Shown here: positions 1 to 8,996 of the stretch, in pieces
Layout: each line of letters starts with the position of its first letter
Numbering within the stretch: the stretch's first letter is position 1
DNA from: Pseudomonadota bacterium
Lineage (GTDB): Bacteria > Myxococcota_A > Polyangia > Polyangiales > JAFGIB01
NCBI GenBank assembly: GCA_017881185.1
Contig: JADGRE010000018.1
Location: forward strand, 1-46,991
DNA: 46,991 nt
Reading direction: 5' to 3'
Translations under genes and position numbers: made by a program
The notes under the pieces: generated by a model
The model's input: the letters and a program-made list of their open reading frames with translations, nothing else
Told to the model about the DNA's origin: nothing
Database searches by the model: none

Positions 1-311
1 CACATGCCACAAGCGCGGCAGGCATCGGCGCGCGGCGTGTACGCGGTCTGCTTGCCGTGCACGAAGCTCTTGAGACGCGCGAGCAGCGGCAGCGCGCGGT
101 ACTCGGCTTCGTCGATCGTGCGTACCTCGAACACGTTGTACGGGCACACGGCTTCGCAGTCGCGCTTGCCCTCGCAGCGCTTGCGGTTGACCACCGGTCG
201 GAACGCGCCCGGCTCGGCCGCGCACTCTTGGCCTGGGCGGTCGGGGTGGGCGGCTGCGCGCCGGGCTTTGGCCGGGTCGCGGGTGGGGCTGCGGGGTTGC
301 TGCTCGCTCAT
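1..311 (-). CDS. 4Fe-4S dicluster ferredoxin family protein (3' end beyond the left edge)
   Basis: This is the N-terminal 103 codons of a ferredoxin; the rest lies outside the window. After a charged, disordered-looking first 35 residues there is a cluster motif with Cys46, Cys52 and Cys56 followed by Pro-Tyr-Asn-Val-Phe. A second cluster motif begins at Cys98 and Cys101, and the last partial codon (TG-) is probably a third cysteine. The spacing matches small ferredoxins with two [4Fe-4S] centres that act as soluble electron carriers. The ATG at 311 was chosen because it opens the frame. It is divergent from the ABC-F gene, with 57 bases between them. The electron-transfer partner cannot be told from this window. 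Confidence 0.85.
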   Translation of the reverse strand, partial: MSEQQPRSPTRDPAKARRAAAHPDRPGQECAAEPGAFRPVVNRKRCEGKRDCEAVCPYNVFEVRTIDEAEYRALPLLARLKSFVHGKQTAYTPRADACRACGM

Positions 312-368
312 GGCGGGCTACGCTAGCGCGCTTGCTCTGCGCGCGAAAGCTGGCAATCTCCGCCCACC

Positions 369-1988
369 GTGATTCGCCTAGATTCCATCTCCAAGCAGCA
401 CGGCTCGCAGATCTTGTTCATGGAAGCGTCGATGAACGCTTTCAAGGGCGAGAAAGTGGGCCTGGTGGGCCCCAACGGCTCCGGCAAGTCGACCATCTTC
501 CGCATGATCATGAAGGAAGAGCAGCCCGACGGCGGGCAGGTCTCGGTCGACCGCAATGTCACCGTCGGCTATTTCTCGCAGGACGTCGGCGAGATGAAGG
601 GCCGCAGCGTGCTCGAAGAGACCATGGCCGGTGCCGGCGCCGTGTCCGAGGCCGCGCGTGAGGTGCACGAGCTCGAGCACGCCATGGGCGACCCGGAACG
701 TGCCGACGAGCTCGAGCAGCTGATCGAGCGCTTCGGTCATGCGCAGGCACGCTTCGACCAGCTCGGGGGCTACGCGCTCGAAGCCCGTGCGCGCGAGATC
801 CTCGCGGGCCTCGGCTTTCGCGACGAGGTCGTGGACGACGACGTGGGCAAGCTCTCCGGCGGCTGGAAGATGCGCGTGGCGCTCGCGCGCATCTTGCTCA
901 TGCGGCCCGACGCGCTCTTGCTCGACGAGCCCACCAACCACTTGGACATCGAGTCGATCATCTGGCTCGAGCAGTTCCTGCGCGACTTCGAGGGCGCGCT
1001 GGTGATGACCTCGCACGATCGCGAGTTCATGAATCGCCTGGTGACGAAGATCGTGGAGATCGACGGCGGCGAGCTCACCACCTACACGGGCAACTACGAC
1101 TTCTACGAGCAGCAGCACGACATCGCCATGCAGCATCAGGAAGCGCAGTACGCGCGGCAGCAAGCGATGCTCGCCAAGGAACAGGCGTTCATCGCGCGCT
1201 TCAAGGCGCGCGCCAGCCACGCGGCGCAGGTGCAATCGCGCGTGAAGAAGGTGGAGAAGATCGAAAAGGTCGAGCCGCCCAAGCGCGCCAAGGTGGTGGA
1301 GTTCGAGTTCCGTGCGCCGCCGCGGTCCGGCGACGACGTGGTGAAGATCGACCACGTGGTGAAGGGCTACGGGTCGCGCAAGATCTACGACGGGCTCGAC
1401 CTGCTCATCCGCCGGCGCGAGCGCTGGTGCGTGATGGGCGTCAACGGCGCCGGCAAGTCCACGCTGCTCAAGCTCATCGCCGGTGAGACCAAGGCCGACG
1501 CCGGCAACGTGACCGTCGGCGCCAGCGTGAAGATGGGCTACTTCGCGCAGCACTCGATGGAGCTGCTCGACGCGAGCCAGAGCGTGTTCGAGACCCTGCA
1601 GAGCGCATTCCCGAACGCCTCGGTCGGCTCGCTCAAGACCTTGGCTGGTGCCTTTGGTTTCTCGGGCGAAGACGCCGACAAATCGTGTCGCGTGCTGTCA
1701 GGCGGCGAGAAGGCGAGGGTGGTGCTGGCGCGCATGCTCTTCGATCCGCCGAACTTCCTCGTGCTCGACGAGCCGACCAACCACTTGGACATGGCGACCA
1801 AGCACATGCTGGTGAAGGCGCTGTCGAACTTCGAAGGCACGATGTTGTTCGTGTCGCACGACCGTCAGTTCTTGCGCGCGCTGTCCACGCGCGTGCTCGA
1901 GCTGGGCAGCAAAGGCGTGCACGCATACAACGGCGGCTATTCCGAGTACGTGGTCGAGTCGGGCCACGAGGCGCCGGGCGTCAGCTGA
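369..1988 (+). CDS. ABC-F family ATPase (ribosome-associated type)
   Basis: Soluble tandem ATP-binding-cassette protein of 539 residues with no membrane segments, so not a transporter by itself. Cassette 1 has Walker A GPNGSGKST (about residues 34-42), signature LSGGWKMR (about 161) and Walker B LLLDEPTNHLD (about 183). A charged linker (about 260-315, Lys/Glu rich) leads to cassette 2 with GVNGAGKST (about 356), LSGGEKAR (about 443) and LVLDEPTNHLD (about 464). ABC-F proteins bind the ribosomal E site and tune elongation or protect from antibiotics; which subfamily this is was not determined. The GTG at 369 keeps the conserved N-terminal strand of cassette 1; the next ATG (420) would cut into it. 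Confidence 0.93.
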   Translation: MIRLDSISKQHGSQILFMEASMNAFKGEKVGLVGPNGSGKSTIFRMIMKEEQPDGGQVSVDRNVTVGYFSQDVGEMKGRSVLEETMAGAGAVSEAAREVHELEHAMGDPERADELEQLIERFGHAQARFDQLGGYALEARAREILAGLGFRDEVVDDDVGKLSGGWKMRVALARILLMRPDALLLDEPTNHLDIESIIWLEQFLRDFEGALVMTSHDREFMNRLVTKIVEIDGGELTTYTGNYDFYEQQHDIAMQHQEAQYARQQAMLAKEQAFIARFKARASHAAQVQSRVKKVEKIEKVEPPKRAKVVEFEFRAPPRSGDDVVKIDHVVKGYGSRKIYDGLDLLIRRRERWCVMGVNGAGKSTLLKLIAGETKADAGNVTVGASVKMGYFAQHSMELLDASQSVFETLQSAFPNASVGSLKTLAGAFGFSGEDADKSCRVLSGGEKARVVLARMLFDPPNFLVLDEPTNHLDMATKHMLVKALSNFEGTMLFVSHDRQFLRALSTRVLELGSKGVHAYNGGYSEYVVESGHEAPGVS

Positions 1989-2100
1989 GCCGTGCGCTGG
2001 AGTGCGCTTGGACCGATTGTGACATCCGCGGCTGAGCGCGGCTGAGCGTGGCCGAAGCAAGCCAAAGAACCTGGGTTCATGCTTCTTACGCGCTGCGCAT

Positions 2101-3675
2101 TCAAGGGGCCGTCCACACGAGCACCTCGGAGTGACCACGCACCTCGAGCACCGGCAACATGAGCGGCTGCTGGGTGTCGTCGGTGCGCAGGGGCTGAGCA
2201 CGAAAGGCATCGTAGTTGGCGAGCACGTCGCTGGCCGCGTAGGTGATCGATAGCAGCTTGGCGGTGGCGAGATCGGCGCCGTCGAGGGCGGCGGCTGCGG
2301 GCAGCTGTGGCAGCGTGATCGACGTCTGCGTGGGTGGCACGAGGAGATTCCAGCGAGCGCCCGACGAGAACGTGAGCGTGACGAGCGCGACGACCGCGCG
2401 GCTCGCATCGGGGCTCGCGGTCCAGCTGACGCCGCCCGTCGTGGCGACAGGCGCGCTCGGCGGCCCGATGCGGGCGTCGTAGTCGAGCGACAGCGTGTCC
2501 GCCACGGCTTGCCGGACACTGAGCACGTGTTGCTCGCCTGTGCCCTGGATGGTGGAGGCCACTTCGAGGTCGTCGGAAAAACCTTTGCTGTAGTAGAAAC
2601 GCTCGTTGCGCAGCGGCGGAGAGGGCACGCCCAGGCGCCAATCGACCTCGCTGTAGCCACGGCTCTCGCCCGACCACATGTAGAGCTGGCTGGTCACGGT
2701 GTTTGGTGGCTGGTTGCTCGGCAAGTGGCCGATGATCACCTCCGTGCTGTCGGCCGCTTGCCAGGCGGGGAAGAGGACGGACGCGGCTTGACCGGCGCCC
2801 GCGCGCGGCGCGTCTTTGACCCACGAGAAATAGTCGAGCTGCTTGGCGGGGTCGGTCTGGCCCTCGGTATAGGTGTAAGCGAGCAGCGCGTTCTTGGCGA
2901 ACGGTACGCAGTCCGCCTGCCAGTCGATGATGTTCATGTCGTCGTTGACATTGCGCAGATCGCAGGTACTCGGCCCGCCGGAGAAAAACACCATGCCGGT
3001 ATTCGCAGGCTGCGCCGTGGCGAACGACGCCGTGTACACCGTCTGCTGTGGGACCGTCGTCGACGAGCTCGAATGCAGCTCAAGGCGATCGCCCTCTTTG
3101 ACGCCGACGTAGCTCAACAGCTGACGGCCGGATGACTGGAGGGGCGACAGCTCCAGCGTGAGCGTGGCCGGCGCGTGTTCGGTTTCGAGCACGCCGTGCG
3201 CATCGGTCGCTGCCGCGGTGGGCGCGGCACTGGTGTCGGACAGGTACAGGGCGAGCTTAGCGAGCGGCGTTCCGTCGACGTGCAACGCGGTCAGACGCAA
3301 ACCCTTGCCGGTGGACAGGCTACCGGCCGGGCCGCCGTCACTGGTAGCGCCGCCAATGGCGGCATCGGTGCCTGCGCCGCCGTCCACTGCGCCGGGCGAT
3401 GCGAACGACGCATCGCTGCGCGTCCGCGCGGGGCCGCCATCGCGATCGGTCTGCGACGCCGGCTGTGTGGCAGCGGCGATGGGCCGGCCCCGACCATCCA
3501 CGCAATAGCCGTTCTCGCAGGCCACTGCGTTCGGCAGCGCCTTGCACTCCGAGAGCTGGTGACAAGCAAGCCAGTGGCTCGAGCTGCTGCTCTGCGGGCC
3601 ATTGCTGGTAGTGCGGCAGGCAATTGCGAACAGCGCCAGCACGTAGAAGATCGCAGGCTCACTCTTCATCGTCAT
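2101..3675 (-). CDS. Predicted secreted lipoprotein, unknown function
   Basis: A 524-residue protein with a hydrophobic signal (YVLALFAIAC) ending in a plausible lipobox cysteine. A short cysteine-rich stretch follows (about residues 38-60, pattern C-x5-C-x8-C-x4-C), then an Ala/Gly/Asp-rich linker, then a long all-beta-looking region without a motif I recognise. This plan of lipid anchor, small Cys knot, linker and large domain is common in myxobacterial surface proteins. Its start overlaps the end of the upstream HTH protein by 17 bases, so the two are very likely co-transcribed. ATG at 3675 or 3669 are both possible. No catalytic residues could be assigned. Confidence 0.75.
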   Translation of the reverse strand: MTMKSEPAIFYVLALFAIACRTTSNGPQSSSSSHWLACHQLSECKALPNAVACENGYCVDGRGRPIAAATQPASQTDRDGGPARTRSDASFASPGAVDGGAGTDAAIGGATSDGGPAGSLSTGKGLRLTALHVDGTPLAKLALYLSDTSAAPTAAATDAHGVLETEHAPATLTLELSPLQSSGRQLLSYVGVKEGDRLELHSSSSTTVPQQTVYTASFATAQPANTGMVFFSGGPSTCDLRNVNDDMNIIDWQADCVPFAKNALLAYTYTEGQTDPAKQLDYFSWVKDAPRAGAGQAASVLFPAWQAADSTEVIIGHLPSNQPPNTVTSQLYMWSGESRGYSEVDWRLGVPSPPLRNERFYYSKGFSDDLEVASTIQGTGEQHVLSVRQAVADTLSLDYDARIGPPSAPVATTGGVSWTASPDASRAVVALVTLTFSSGARWNLLVPPTQTSITLPQLPAAAALDGADLATAKLLSITYAASDVLANYDAFRAQPLRTDDTQQPLMLPVLEVRGHSEVLVWTAP

Positions 3676-4687
3676 CCTCGCGGGTCGTCGCCTCGTCGGG
3701 CGTCAGAGAGTCTGCTTCGCGCACGTATTGTCCGGCGTAGAACACCACGCGCTCGCGCAATGCGGGCTCCGCGCCGGCGCTTGCGCTCGCCGCATCGATG
3801 CGCGCACGTAGCGCATCGACTCGCTCGCGCAGCTCGCGCAGCAGCCCTTTGGCCTCCGCCTCGAGCGGATGGCCGGGCCACACGTCGAGCGACCATGTGG
3901 AGCCGCCGGTGTGATCGTGAGCCTGACCGCGCGTCGTGCCGCGACCGAGCTTGGTGATGATGGCGGTCACCAGCGCTTGATAGTGATCGAGCACGGCGGC
4001 TTCCCAGCCCGCCGCTGCTCCGAGCGGCACCTCGAAGCGCGTCGACGTGTAGCGCAGTCCGTCGGGATGCGGCTCTGCGCGCACGCGGCCGTCGGCCAGC
4101 AGCGTTGCGAGCGCCGCCTCGGTCGCGCTCTCGCCCAAGCGCGACTGGGCGCGCAAGGTCGCCGCGTCGCATGGTCCCGCGCGATACGCGGTGAGCCACA
4201 CCAAATGCTCGTGCACGCTGCCGCGCTCGGCAGCGTCGGCGGCGAAGTCCGCCTCGTTGGCGGCCCGGTAGCGCGCTTGATCGCCGCGCCCGGCCCGGTA
4301 GATAAGCCCCGAATGCGTGAGATCGCTGAGCACGCCGGCCACGACCTCGGCATTGTCGCCGGCGAAGCGATCGATGACCGCACGACCGCTGACCGGCTCA
4401 TGCTGATGCACGAAGTCGAGCACGGCCTCCCACACGGTCTTGCCCAGCTCGGTGCGACTCTCGCTCAGCTCGCGGACACGGCGATGATACGTGCGTAGCG
4501 CCATGCCGAACATGTCGGCGATGACCTTCTTCTTCACGCCGCGACTCGCGAGCTCGCTGGTGAGATCCACGAAGACCTGTTCCGCAACGTGGGCGAGCGG
4601 CGCGCGCACGCCACCCGCCGTGGCGAGCTCCGCGATGAAGACCATCGTCTGCTGCACGACGGCCTCGATGAGGAGATGGGCGTTCAC
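3659..4687 (-). CDS. Helix-turn-helix protein of unknown function
   Basis: A protein of about 342 residues, soluble, with no signal peptide. Near residues 54-75 it has a convincing HTH pattern (VKKKVIADMFGMALRTYHRRVREL). Two or three further winged-helix-like stretches follow, such as ISRIRGL-type helices around an 'AVIDRFAGDNAEVVAGVLSDL' region, and the C-terminus is Arg/Asp/Glu rich and ends in an acidic run. It probably binds DNA and may regulate the overlapping downstream lipoprotein gene; that is inference. Start choice: GTG at 4687 has an AGGG about 10 bases upstream, whereas GTG at 4696 has no room for one. Confidence 0.7.
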   Translation of the reverse strand: MNAHLLIEAVVQQTMVFIAELATAGGVRAPLAHVAEQVFVDLTSELASRGVKKKVIADMFGMALRTYHRRVRELSESRTELGKTVWEAVLDFVHQHEPVSGRAVIDRFAGDNAEVVAGVLSDLTHSGLIYRAGRGDQARYRAANEADFAADAAERGSVHEHLVWLTAYRAGPCDAATLRAQSRLGESATEAALATLLADGRVRAEPHPDGLRYTSTRFEVPLGAAAGWEAAVLDHYQALVTAIITKLGRGTTRGQAHDHTGGSTWSLDVWPGHPLEAEAKGLLRELRERVDALRARIDAASASAGAEPALRERVVFYAGQYVREADSLTPDEATTREDDDEE

Positions 4688-4696
4688 GACGCACAC

Positions 4697-4988
4697 CCTG
4701 CCATCGATCAGGCCTGCTCGTAAGTGTCAGAACTGGCAGCGTCGACCGGCTATAGCTCCCAGGCGACTCCCAGCGTGGCAAACAGGCTGTGTGACCGCGG
4801 CGCAGCGCGGAGGCTACCTGGTTGCGCGGCGGGTGGATGCGAGTGCGCGCGCGAGGCTCGTGGTGCTTGTGAAGCGCACGGACTTGCACAGCAGTGCCGC
4901 CGTTGCGCCGGCTGCGCCGTCGGTCGCGCCGTAGCGCGGGTGTTGGCTAGGTAAGCGCGCGCGCGCCCCCAATAGAGGAGGCTTTTCC
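4697..4988. other. Divergent intergenic region without a clear gene
   Basis: Lies between two divergent genes. It contains a run of alternating GC (about 4956-4966) and the strong Shine-Dalgarno sequence of the leader peptide at its right end. I found no convincing sigma-70 promoter. One minus-strand frame ending near 4752 finishes with residues resembling a beta-barrel C-terminus, but it has no supported upstream part. Confidence 0.5.
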
Positions 4989-5036
4989 GTGCTCGCTTCG
5001 CATGCCAAGCTTCGTACAAGGTCGGGTGACACATGA
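4974..5036 (+). CDS. 15-residue leader peptide (uORF) translationally coupled to the copper monooxygenase
   Basis: The best ribosome-binding site of the region, AGAGGAGG at 4974-4981, is followed after 7 bases by GTG at 4989. That opens a 15-codon frame (MLASHAKLRTRSGDT) ending in TGA at 5034-5036. The stop overlaps the ATG of the next gene (5033) as ATGA. The downstream lipoprotein frame has an in-frame stop at 5027, so the strong site cannot serve a longer version of it, and its own site is weak. The simplest reading is that ribosomes load at the leader and re-initiate on the lipoprotein. The coordinates include the ribosome-binding site; the peptide itself is 4989-5036. Confidence 0.55.
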   Translation, partial: RGGFSVLASHAKLRTRSGDT

Positions 5037-6163
5037 CACAGCTCCGCAAAGCCTCTTGGGCGGTGACGATGTTCGCGCTAGTCGCGCTCGTGGCGTGTTC
5101 GAGCGGCAAGGCCGCGCCAGGTGCCGCGGGTGGTGCTGCCGGCAGCGGCAGCGGCATCGGTGCGACGCAGGCAGGTTCGGGCGGAGCAGCTGCAACCGCT
5201 GGGAGCGGCGCGTCGAACGCGATGCAGCCGCAGGCTGGGGCCGGAACGGGCGGTGGCCAGGGCAACGCGGGACAAGCGGGCACGTCGTCGCAGGCTGGCA
5301 CGGACGCCGGTGCAGCTGGCGATCCGAACACCGTGACCGTCAGCATGGAGACGTTCACCGTGGCCGCGAACAGCGAGGTGTTCATGTGCCAGGACTTCGA
5401 CAACCCGTTCGGCGGTCAGGACGTCGCGCTCGGTCAAACCGTGTCCGACATGACGGCGGGCTCTCACCACTTGCACGTGTTCTACGGCGTCGGCACGCCG
5501 CGCCACGACCACATCACAACGTGCGAGAACCCGAACGAGTTCCGACCGCTGCTGCACATCTCCACGCTGCCGCACATGGTCTCGGCGTATCCCGCAGGCA
5601 CGGCTGCGAAGCTCAAGGGGGCGACTGGGATTCGCTTGCAGGTTCACTACTTGAACCTCAGCGACAAGCCGATCGACGCGCACGTCACGCTCAAGCTCAC
5701 GAAAGTGGATCCCGCTACGGTGCAGCGCTGGGTTGCGCAGATCCACTTCAACCGCGTCGCGATGACGATCCCGCCGGGCACCATGACGACCATCAGCACC
5801 AGCTGCAAGATCCCGGCGACGTTCGGACCGATCGGGCTGTTGTCTGGCGTCAGTCACATGCACAAGCAGGGCATTCACTTCGTGGCAAAAACGGGTAGTG
5901 GAACGCAGCTGCTCGAGACGACGAACTGGGATGATCCGCCGCCGACCTATTACACGACCCCGGTGATGCTCAACCCGGGCGACTCGATCGACTGGTCGTG
6001 CACGTACGACAACATGACCAACGGCACGCTCACCTACGGCGACTCGGCGAAGACCAACGAGATGTGCATCTACATCGCGCGCTTCTTCTCGTCGCCCAAC
6101 GGCGATGATCTCGAGTGCGAGACGCCGTTCGCGAGCGCGACGGCGATCGTGAACACGAACTGA
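5033..6163 (+). CDS. Lipoprotein with a PHM/DBM-like copper type II monooxygenase domain
   Basis: A 376-residue protein: lipobox LVAC with Cys22, a Gly/Ala/Ser linker to about residue 95, then a two-domain region like peptidylglycine alpha-hydroxylating and dopamine beta-monooxygenases. Visible ligand candidates are His145-His146 in GSHHLHVFYG and His205 in LQVHY for the first copper, and His275/His277 in SHMHKQG plus Met344 in TNEMCIY for the second. The DEMC-like sequence around the methionine is a hallmark of the family. Such enzymes hydroxylate C-H bonds using O2, copper and a reductant, normally ascorbate. Here the enzyme would sit on the cell envelope. The substrate is unknown. Start ATG 5033 is coupled to the leader peptide. 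Confidence 0.82.
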   Translation: MTQLRKASWAVTMFALVALVACSSGKAAPGAAGGAAGSGSGIGATQAGSGGAAATAGSGASNAMQPQAGAGTGGGQGNAGQAGTSSQAGTDAGAAGDPNTVTVSMETFTVAANSEVFMCQDFDNPFGGQDVALGQTVSDMTAGSHHLHVFYGVGTPRHDHITTCENPNEFRPLLHISTLPHMVSAYPAGTAAKLKGATGIRLQVHYLNLSDKPIDAHVTLKLTKVDPATVQRWVAQIHFNRVAMTIPPGTMTTISTSCKIPATFGPIGLLSGVSHMHKQGIHFVAKTGSGTQLLETTNWDDPPPTYYTTPVMLNPGDSIDWSCTYDNMTNGTLTYGDSAKTNEMCIYIARFFSSPNGDDLECETPFASATAIVNTN

Positions 6164-6232
6164 CGACACCGTGACGAGAGAACAGACCGCTCAACGCCGG
6201 TCATCATCTGGTACTGCGCGGCGTTTGGCGTC

Positions 6233-7399
6233 ATGCTGAGCCTTGGAGACGGGACCCACGTGACCTACGCGACCGCTGCACTGTTCAACTTCAACGTCGC
6301 ACTGCGCGAGGCGGGCACGAAGATCCACACCGCGACCCGCGAGCTCAAACGGCGCGAGGACGAGGCAAGCAGCTGGATGCAGCGTTTCATATCGCGCGAG
6401 ATCGAGGAGCGCGCTCGCACACGCGATGCGGTGTATTGGGACCTGGTATTTCCCGGTTTGGCCGCGCCCGAGCGTGCGCAGCACCGCATTCATCGGATGC
6501 TCACCCGCGCGACCGTGGCAAGCGTCGCGGCTGCCGCCGGTGCCACTGCGGCGGAGCTACTGTCGGTCGCGACCGAAGGCGTGGGGACGCTGGCTGCCGT
6601 GCCACTCGGCCTGGCATCCGTCGGCGCGGAAATGGTCTACACGACCGCGCTGCAGATCGACCTGGCGTTCGACCTTGCTTCCATCTACGGCGTGCCGTTC
6701 GCGGATGACGACGTCGGCGAGATCTCCACGCTGCTGGCGCTCGCGCTGGGCGTGGACTTGGTGGCAGAGCCGAGTCGACATGACCAGCCGGCGGAAGCCG
6801 GCGAGACCAAGCCCTGGCGCGTCATGCGTCAGATGCTGCGCGCCGATTTCGGGCGGCGCGTGGGCCGCGAGATGGTGCAGCAGTCGGTGCTGCGCAACAT
6901 CGTGCCGGTCGCCGGCATTCTCGTGAGCGCCGCGTGGAATCAGGTCGTGCTGCGCCGCTTTGCGGAGCACGTGCACACCGACGTGCGCCAGCGCGTCGCC
7001 ATCGTTCGCGCGTGTCGAGATGTGCAACTCGGTGACCAGCACACCGCACGTATCATGGTGGATGGCGCGTGGCTGATTGCGACTGCCGATGGTGACATTC
7101 GACACCAGGAGGCGCTGGCGCTGGCCAAGCTGATCGACACACTCCCTCTGCCCGAGCGCATCGCCGTTCACGAAGCCAGTTTCCCGGACGACGAGGAGCG
7201 CTGGTTCACGCAGATGCAGGAGCTTGACTCCGGCTCTCACGCTGCGCTTCTCGCCGTGCTGGCGTTGGTTGCAAGCGCCGACGGTGAGCTCACCACACCG
7301 GAACGTCGCTTCTTGAAGCGTGTAGACACGAGCCTGCACTGCGGCATGGACTCGCGCGCGATCGACGCCATGGTCGCGCGCATGCGCGACGGCAGCTGA
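6233..7399 (+). CDS. EcsC-like and TerB-like two-domain protein
   Basis: A 388-residue protein. The middle (about residues 85-240) is Ala-rich and amphipathic, with the sequence pattern of EcsC proteins (MVYTTALQIDLAFDLASIYG, then an acidic DDDVGE and a LALALGVDL helix). The last 120 residues contain two TerB-like repeats, ADGDIRHQEALALAKLI and ASADGELTTPERRFLKRV, the Asp/Glu-rich helices that can bind metal in tellurite-resistance TerB proteins. There is no signal peptide. It may be a peripheral membrane or stress-related protein; the role is inferred only from domains. ATG 6233 is used; a GTG at 6260 is an alternative start. Confidence 0.7.
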   Translation: MLSLGDGTHVTYATAALFNFNVALREAGTKIHTATRELKRREDEASSWMQRFISREIEERARTRDAVYWDLVFPGLAAPERAQHRIHRMLTRATVASVAAAAGATAAELLSVATEGVGTLAAVPLGLASVGAEMVYTTALQIDLAFDLASIYGVPFADDDVGEISTLLALALGVDLVAEPSRHDQPAEAGETKPWRVMRQMLRADFGRRVGREMVQQSVLRNIVPVAGILVSAAWNQVVLRRFAEHVHTDVRQRVAIVRACRDVQLGDQHTARIMVDGAWLIATADGDIRHQEALALAKLIDTLPLPERIAVHEASFPDDEERWFTQMQELDSGSHAALLAVLALVASADGELTTPERRFLKRVDTSLHCGMDSRAIDAMVARMRDGS

Positions 7400-7547
7400 C
7401 ACGCCTTCACCACGCTCGGCGTCGGAGCAGCTCGAAAGGGGAGCCACCCTTCCTTCGGCACTCCTGCTTGATCGCGACGCATCGCGACGCCCGGCCCTTG
7501 GCGATCCACCATTCCCGAATCACGCTCGGTCATTTAGCATCCCGTGC

Positions 7548-8996
7548 ATGTCAGATGAGCTTTCCCTCCTCGACGCTACCGCCCAGGCTGAGCTCGTTCG
7601 TCGCGGGCAGCTCTCTGCGCACGAGCTCGTCGCGGCCGCTGTCGCTCGCGTTGCGCGTCTGAACCCCACGCTCAACGCCGTGATCCACGACGCCAGCCAA
7701 ACAGCGCTCGCGCGGGCCGCGGACCCGGCCTTGCCGCAAGGTCCGCTGCGCGGCGTGCCCTTCCTCATGAAGGACATCGGGGGTGCCGAAGCCGGCCAAC
7801 CCAATCACGCTGGCATGCGCTTCTTGAAGGAGGCGGGCTGGAAGGAATCGCAGGACAGCTACCTCACCCAACGTTTCGTTGCAGCGGGTCTGATCTCGCT
7901 CGGGCGCACCAACACGCCGGAGCTCGCGCTCTTGCCCACGACCGAGCCGCAAGCCTACGGCGCAACTCACAACCCCTGGAAGCTGGGCTGGAGCTCGGGC
8001 GGTTCGAGCGGCGGTGCAGCAGCGGCGGTTGCAGCGGGTCTGGTGCCTGCGGCACACGCCAGCGATGGTGGCGGCTCGATTCGCGGGCCCGCGAGCGCTT
8101 GTGGCTTGGTCGGGCTCAAGCCAACGCGTGGGCGCAACTCGTTCGGGCCGGGTCTCGGCGAGCGCTGGAGCGGTTTGTCGGCCGAGTTCGTGGTGACGCG
8201 CAGCGTGCGCGACAGCGCGCTGCTGTTGGACATCAGCTCGGGGCCCATGCCCGGCGATCCGTACTGGGCGCCGCAGCCAGCGCGGCCGTACGTGAACGAA
8301 GTGGGCGCTGCCCCCGGGCAACTGCGCATCGGCGTGATGCGGCGCGGTCCGCGAGACGTGCAGCTCGATCCGCAGTGTTTGGCGGCTCTGGACGCCACGG
8401 CGCGCGTCCTGCAGGCGCAAGGGCACCACGTCGAAGAAGCGCACCCGGCCGCGCTCGACGAAGCCCAAAGCATCGCGGCCTACGTCGCCATCGTCGCGAC
8501 CAACACCGCCCGCGCTCTGGAGTCTTGGGGCGAGAAGGTCGGTCGCTCGGTGCAGAACGGCGACGTCGAATGGCTCACCTGGACGCTCGCCGACCTGGGT
8601 CGCCAGGCACCCGCCACGCAGCTGCTCGCATCGATCGAGTACATCCACGGCTTCGGCCGGCGCCTGGCGGCGTGGTGGCAGGCTGGGTTCGATTTGCTGC
8701 TCACGCCCACCATGGCAGCCGTGCCCGCGCAGCACGGCGTGCTCAGCTCCACGGCCGAAGAGCCGCTGCGCGCGCTGTTGCGCTCGGCGCCTTACGGAGC
8801 CTTCACACTGCCGTTCAACATGTCGGGCCAGCCGGCAATCTCGCTGCCGGCGCAGCACACACCCGATGGTCTCCCGCTCGGCGTGCAGCTGGTGGCGGCG
8901 GCCTGCGGTGAAGATCTGCTCTTGCGCGTCGCCAGTCAGATCGAGACCGCGGCTCCGTGGTCGCAGCGCTTGCCGCCGACCCACGCCTCGCGCTAG
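7548..8996 (+). CDS. Amidase (amidase signature family)
   Basis: A 482-residue amidase-signature hydrolase with a complete Ser-cisSer-Lys triad. Lys75 lies in PFLMKDI, cis-Ser153 in the glycine/serine loop [10 protein letters not shown], and nucleophile Ser177 in [10 protein letters not shown], followed by the conserved [11 protein letters not shown]. Family members hydrolyse carboxamides to acid and ammonia; GatA shares the fold, but no gatC or gatB is nearby, so a stand-alone catabolic amidase is more likely. There is no signal peptide, so it is cytoplasmic. The ATG at 7548 begins a frame matching the usual family start. The gene stands alone, followed by a strong hairpin. Confidence 0.92.
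   Translation: MSDELSLLDATAQAELVRRGQLSAHELVAAAVARVARLNPTLNAVIHDASQTALARAADPALPQGPLRGVPFLMKDIGGAEAGQPNHAGMRFLKEAGWKESQDSYLTQRFVAAGLISLGRTNTPELALLPTTEPQAYGATHNPWKLGWSSGGSSGGAAAAVAAGLVPAAHASDGGGSIRGPASACGLVGLKPTRGRNSFGPGLGERWSGLSAEFVVTRSVRDSALLLDISSGPMPGDPYWAPQPARPYVNEVGAAPGQLRIGVMRRGPRDVQLDPQCLAALDATARVLQAQGHHVEEAHPAALDEAQSIAAYVAIVATNTARALESWGEKVGRSVQNGDVEWLTWTLADLGRQAPATQLLASIEYIHGFGRRLAAWWQAGFDLLLTPTMAAVPAQHGVLSSTAEEPLRALLRSAPYGAFTLPFNMSGQPAISLPAQHTPDGLPLGVQLVAAACGEDLLLRVASQIETAAPWSQRLPPTHASR

Noticed and set aside
378-1553. Long minus-strand reading frame (391 codons) over the ABC-F gene
   Set aside because: It is the antisense shadow of a highly conserved ABC-F gene; its His/Leu/Val-rich composition is an artefact of high-GC codon bias.
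4752-5032. Minus-strand stretch whose end resembles a beta-barrel C-terminus (HSLFATLGVAWEL)
   Set aside because: No plausible upstream coding part or start; overlaps the divergent region and the leader peptide. Could be a decayed remnant, but unsupported.
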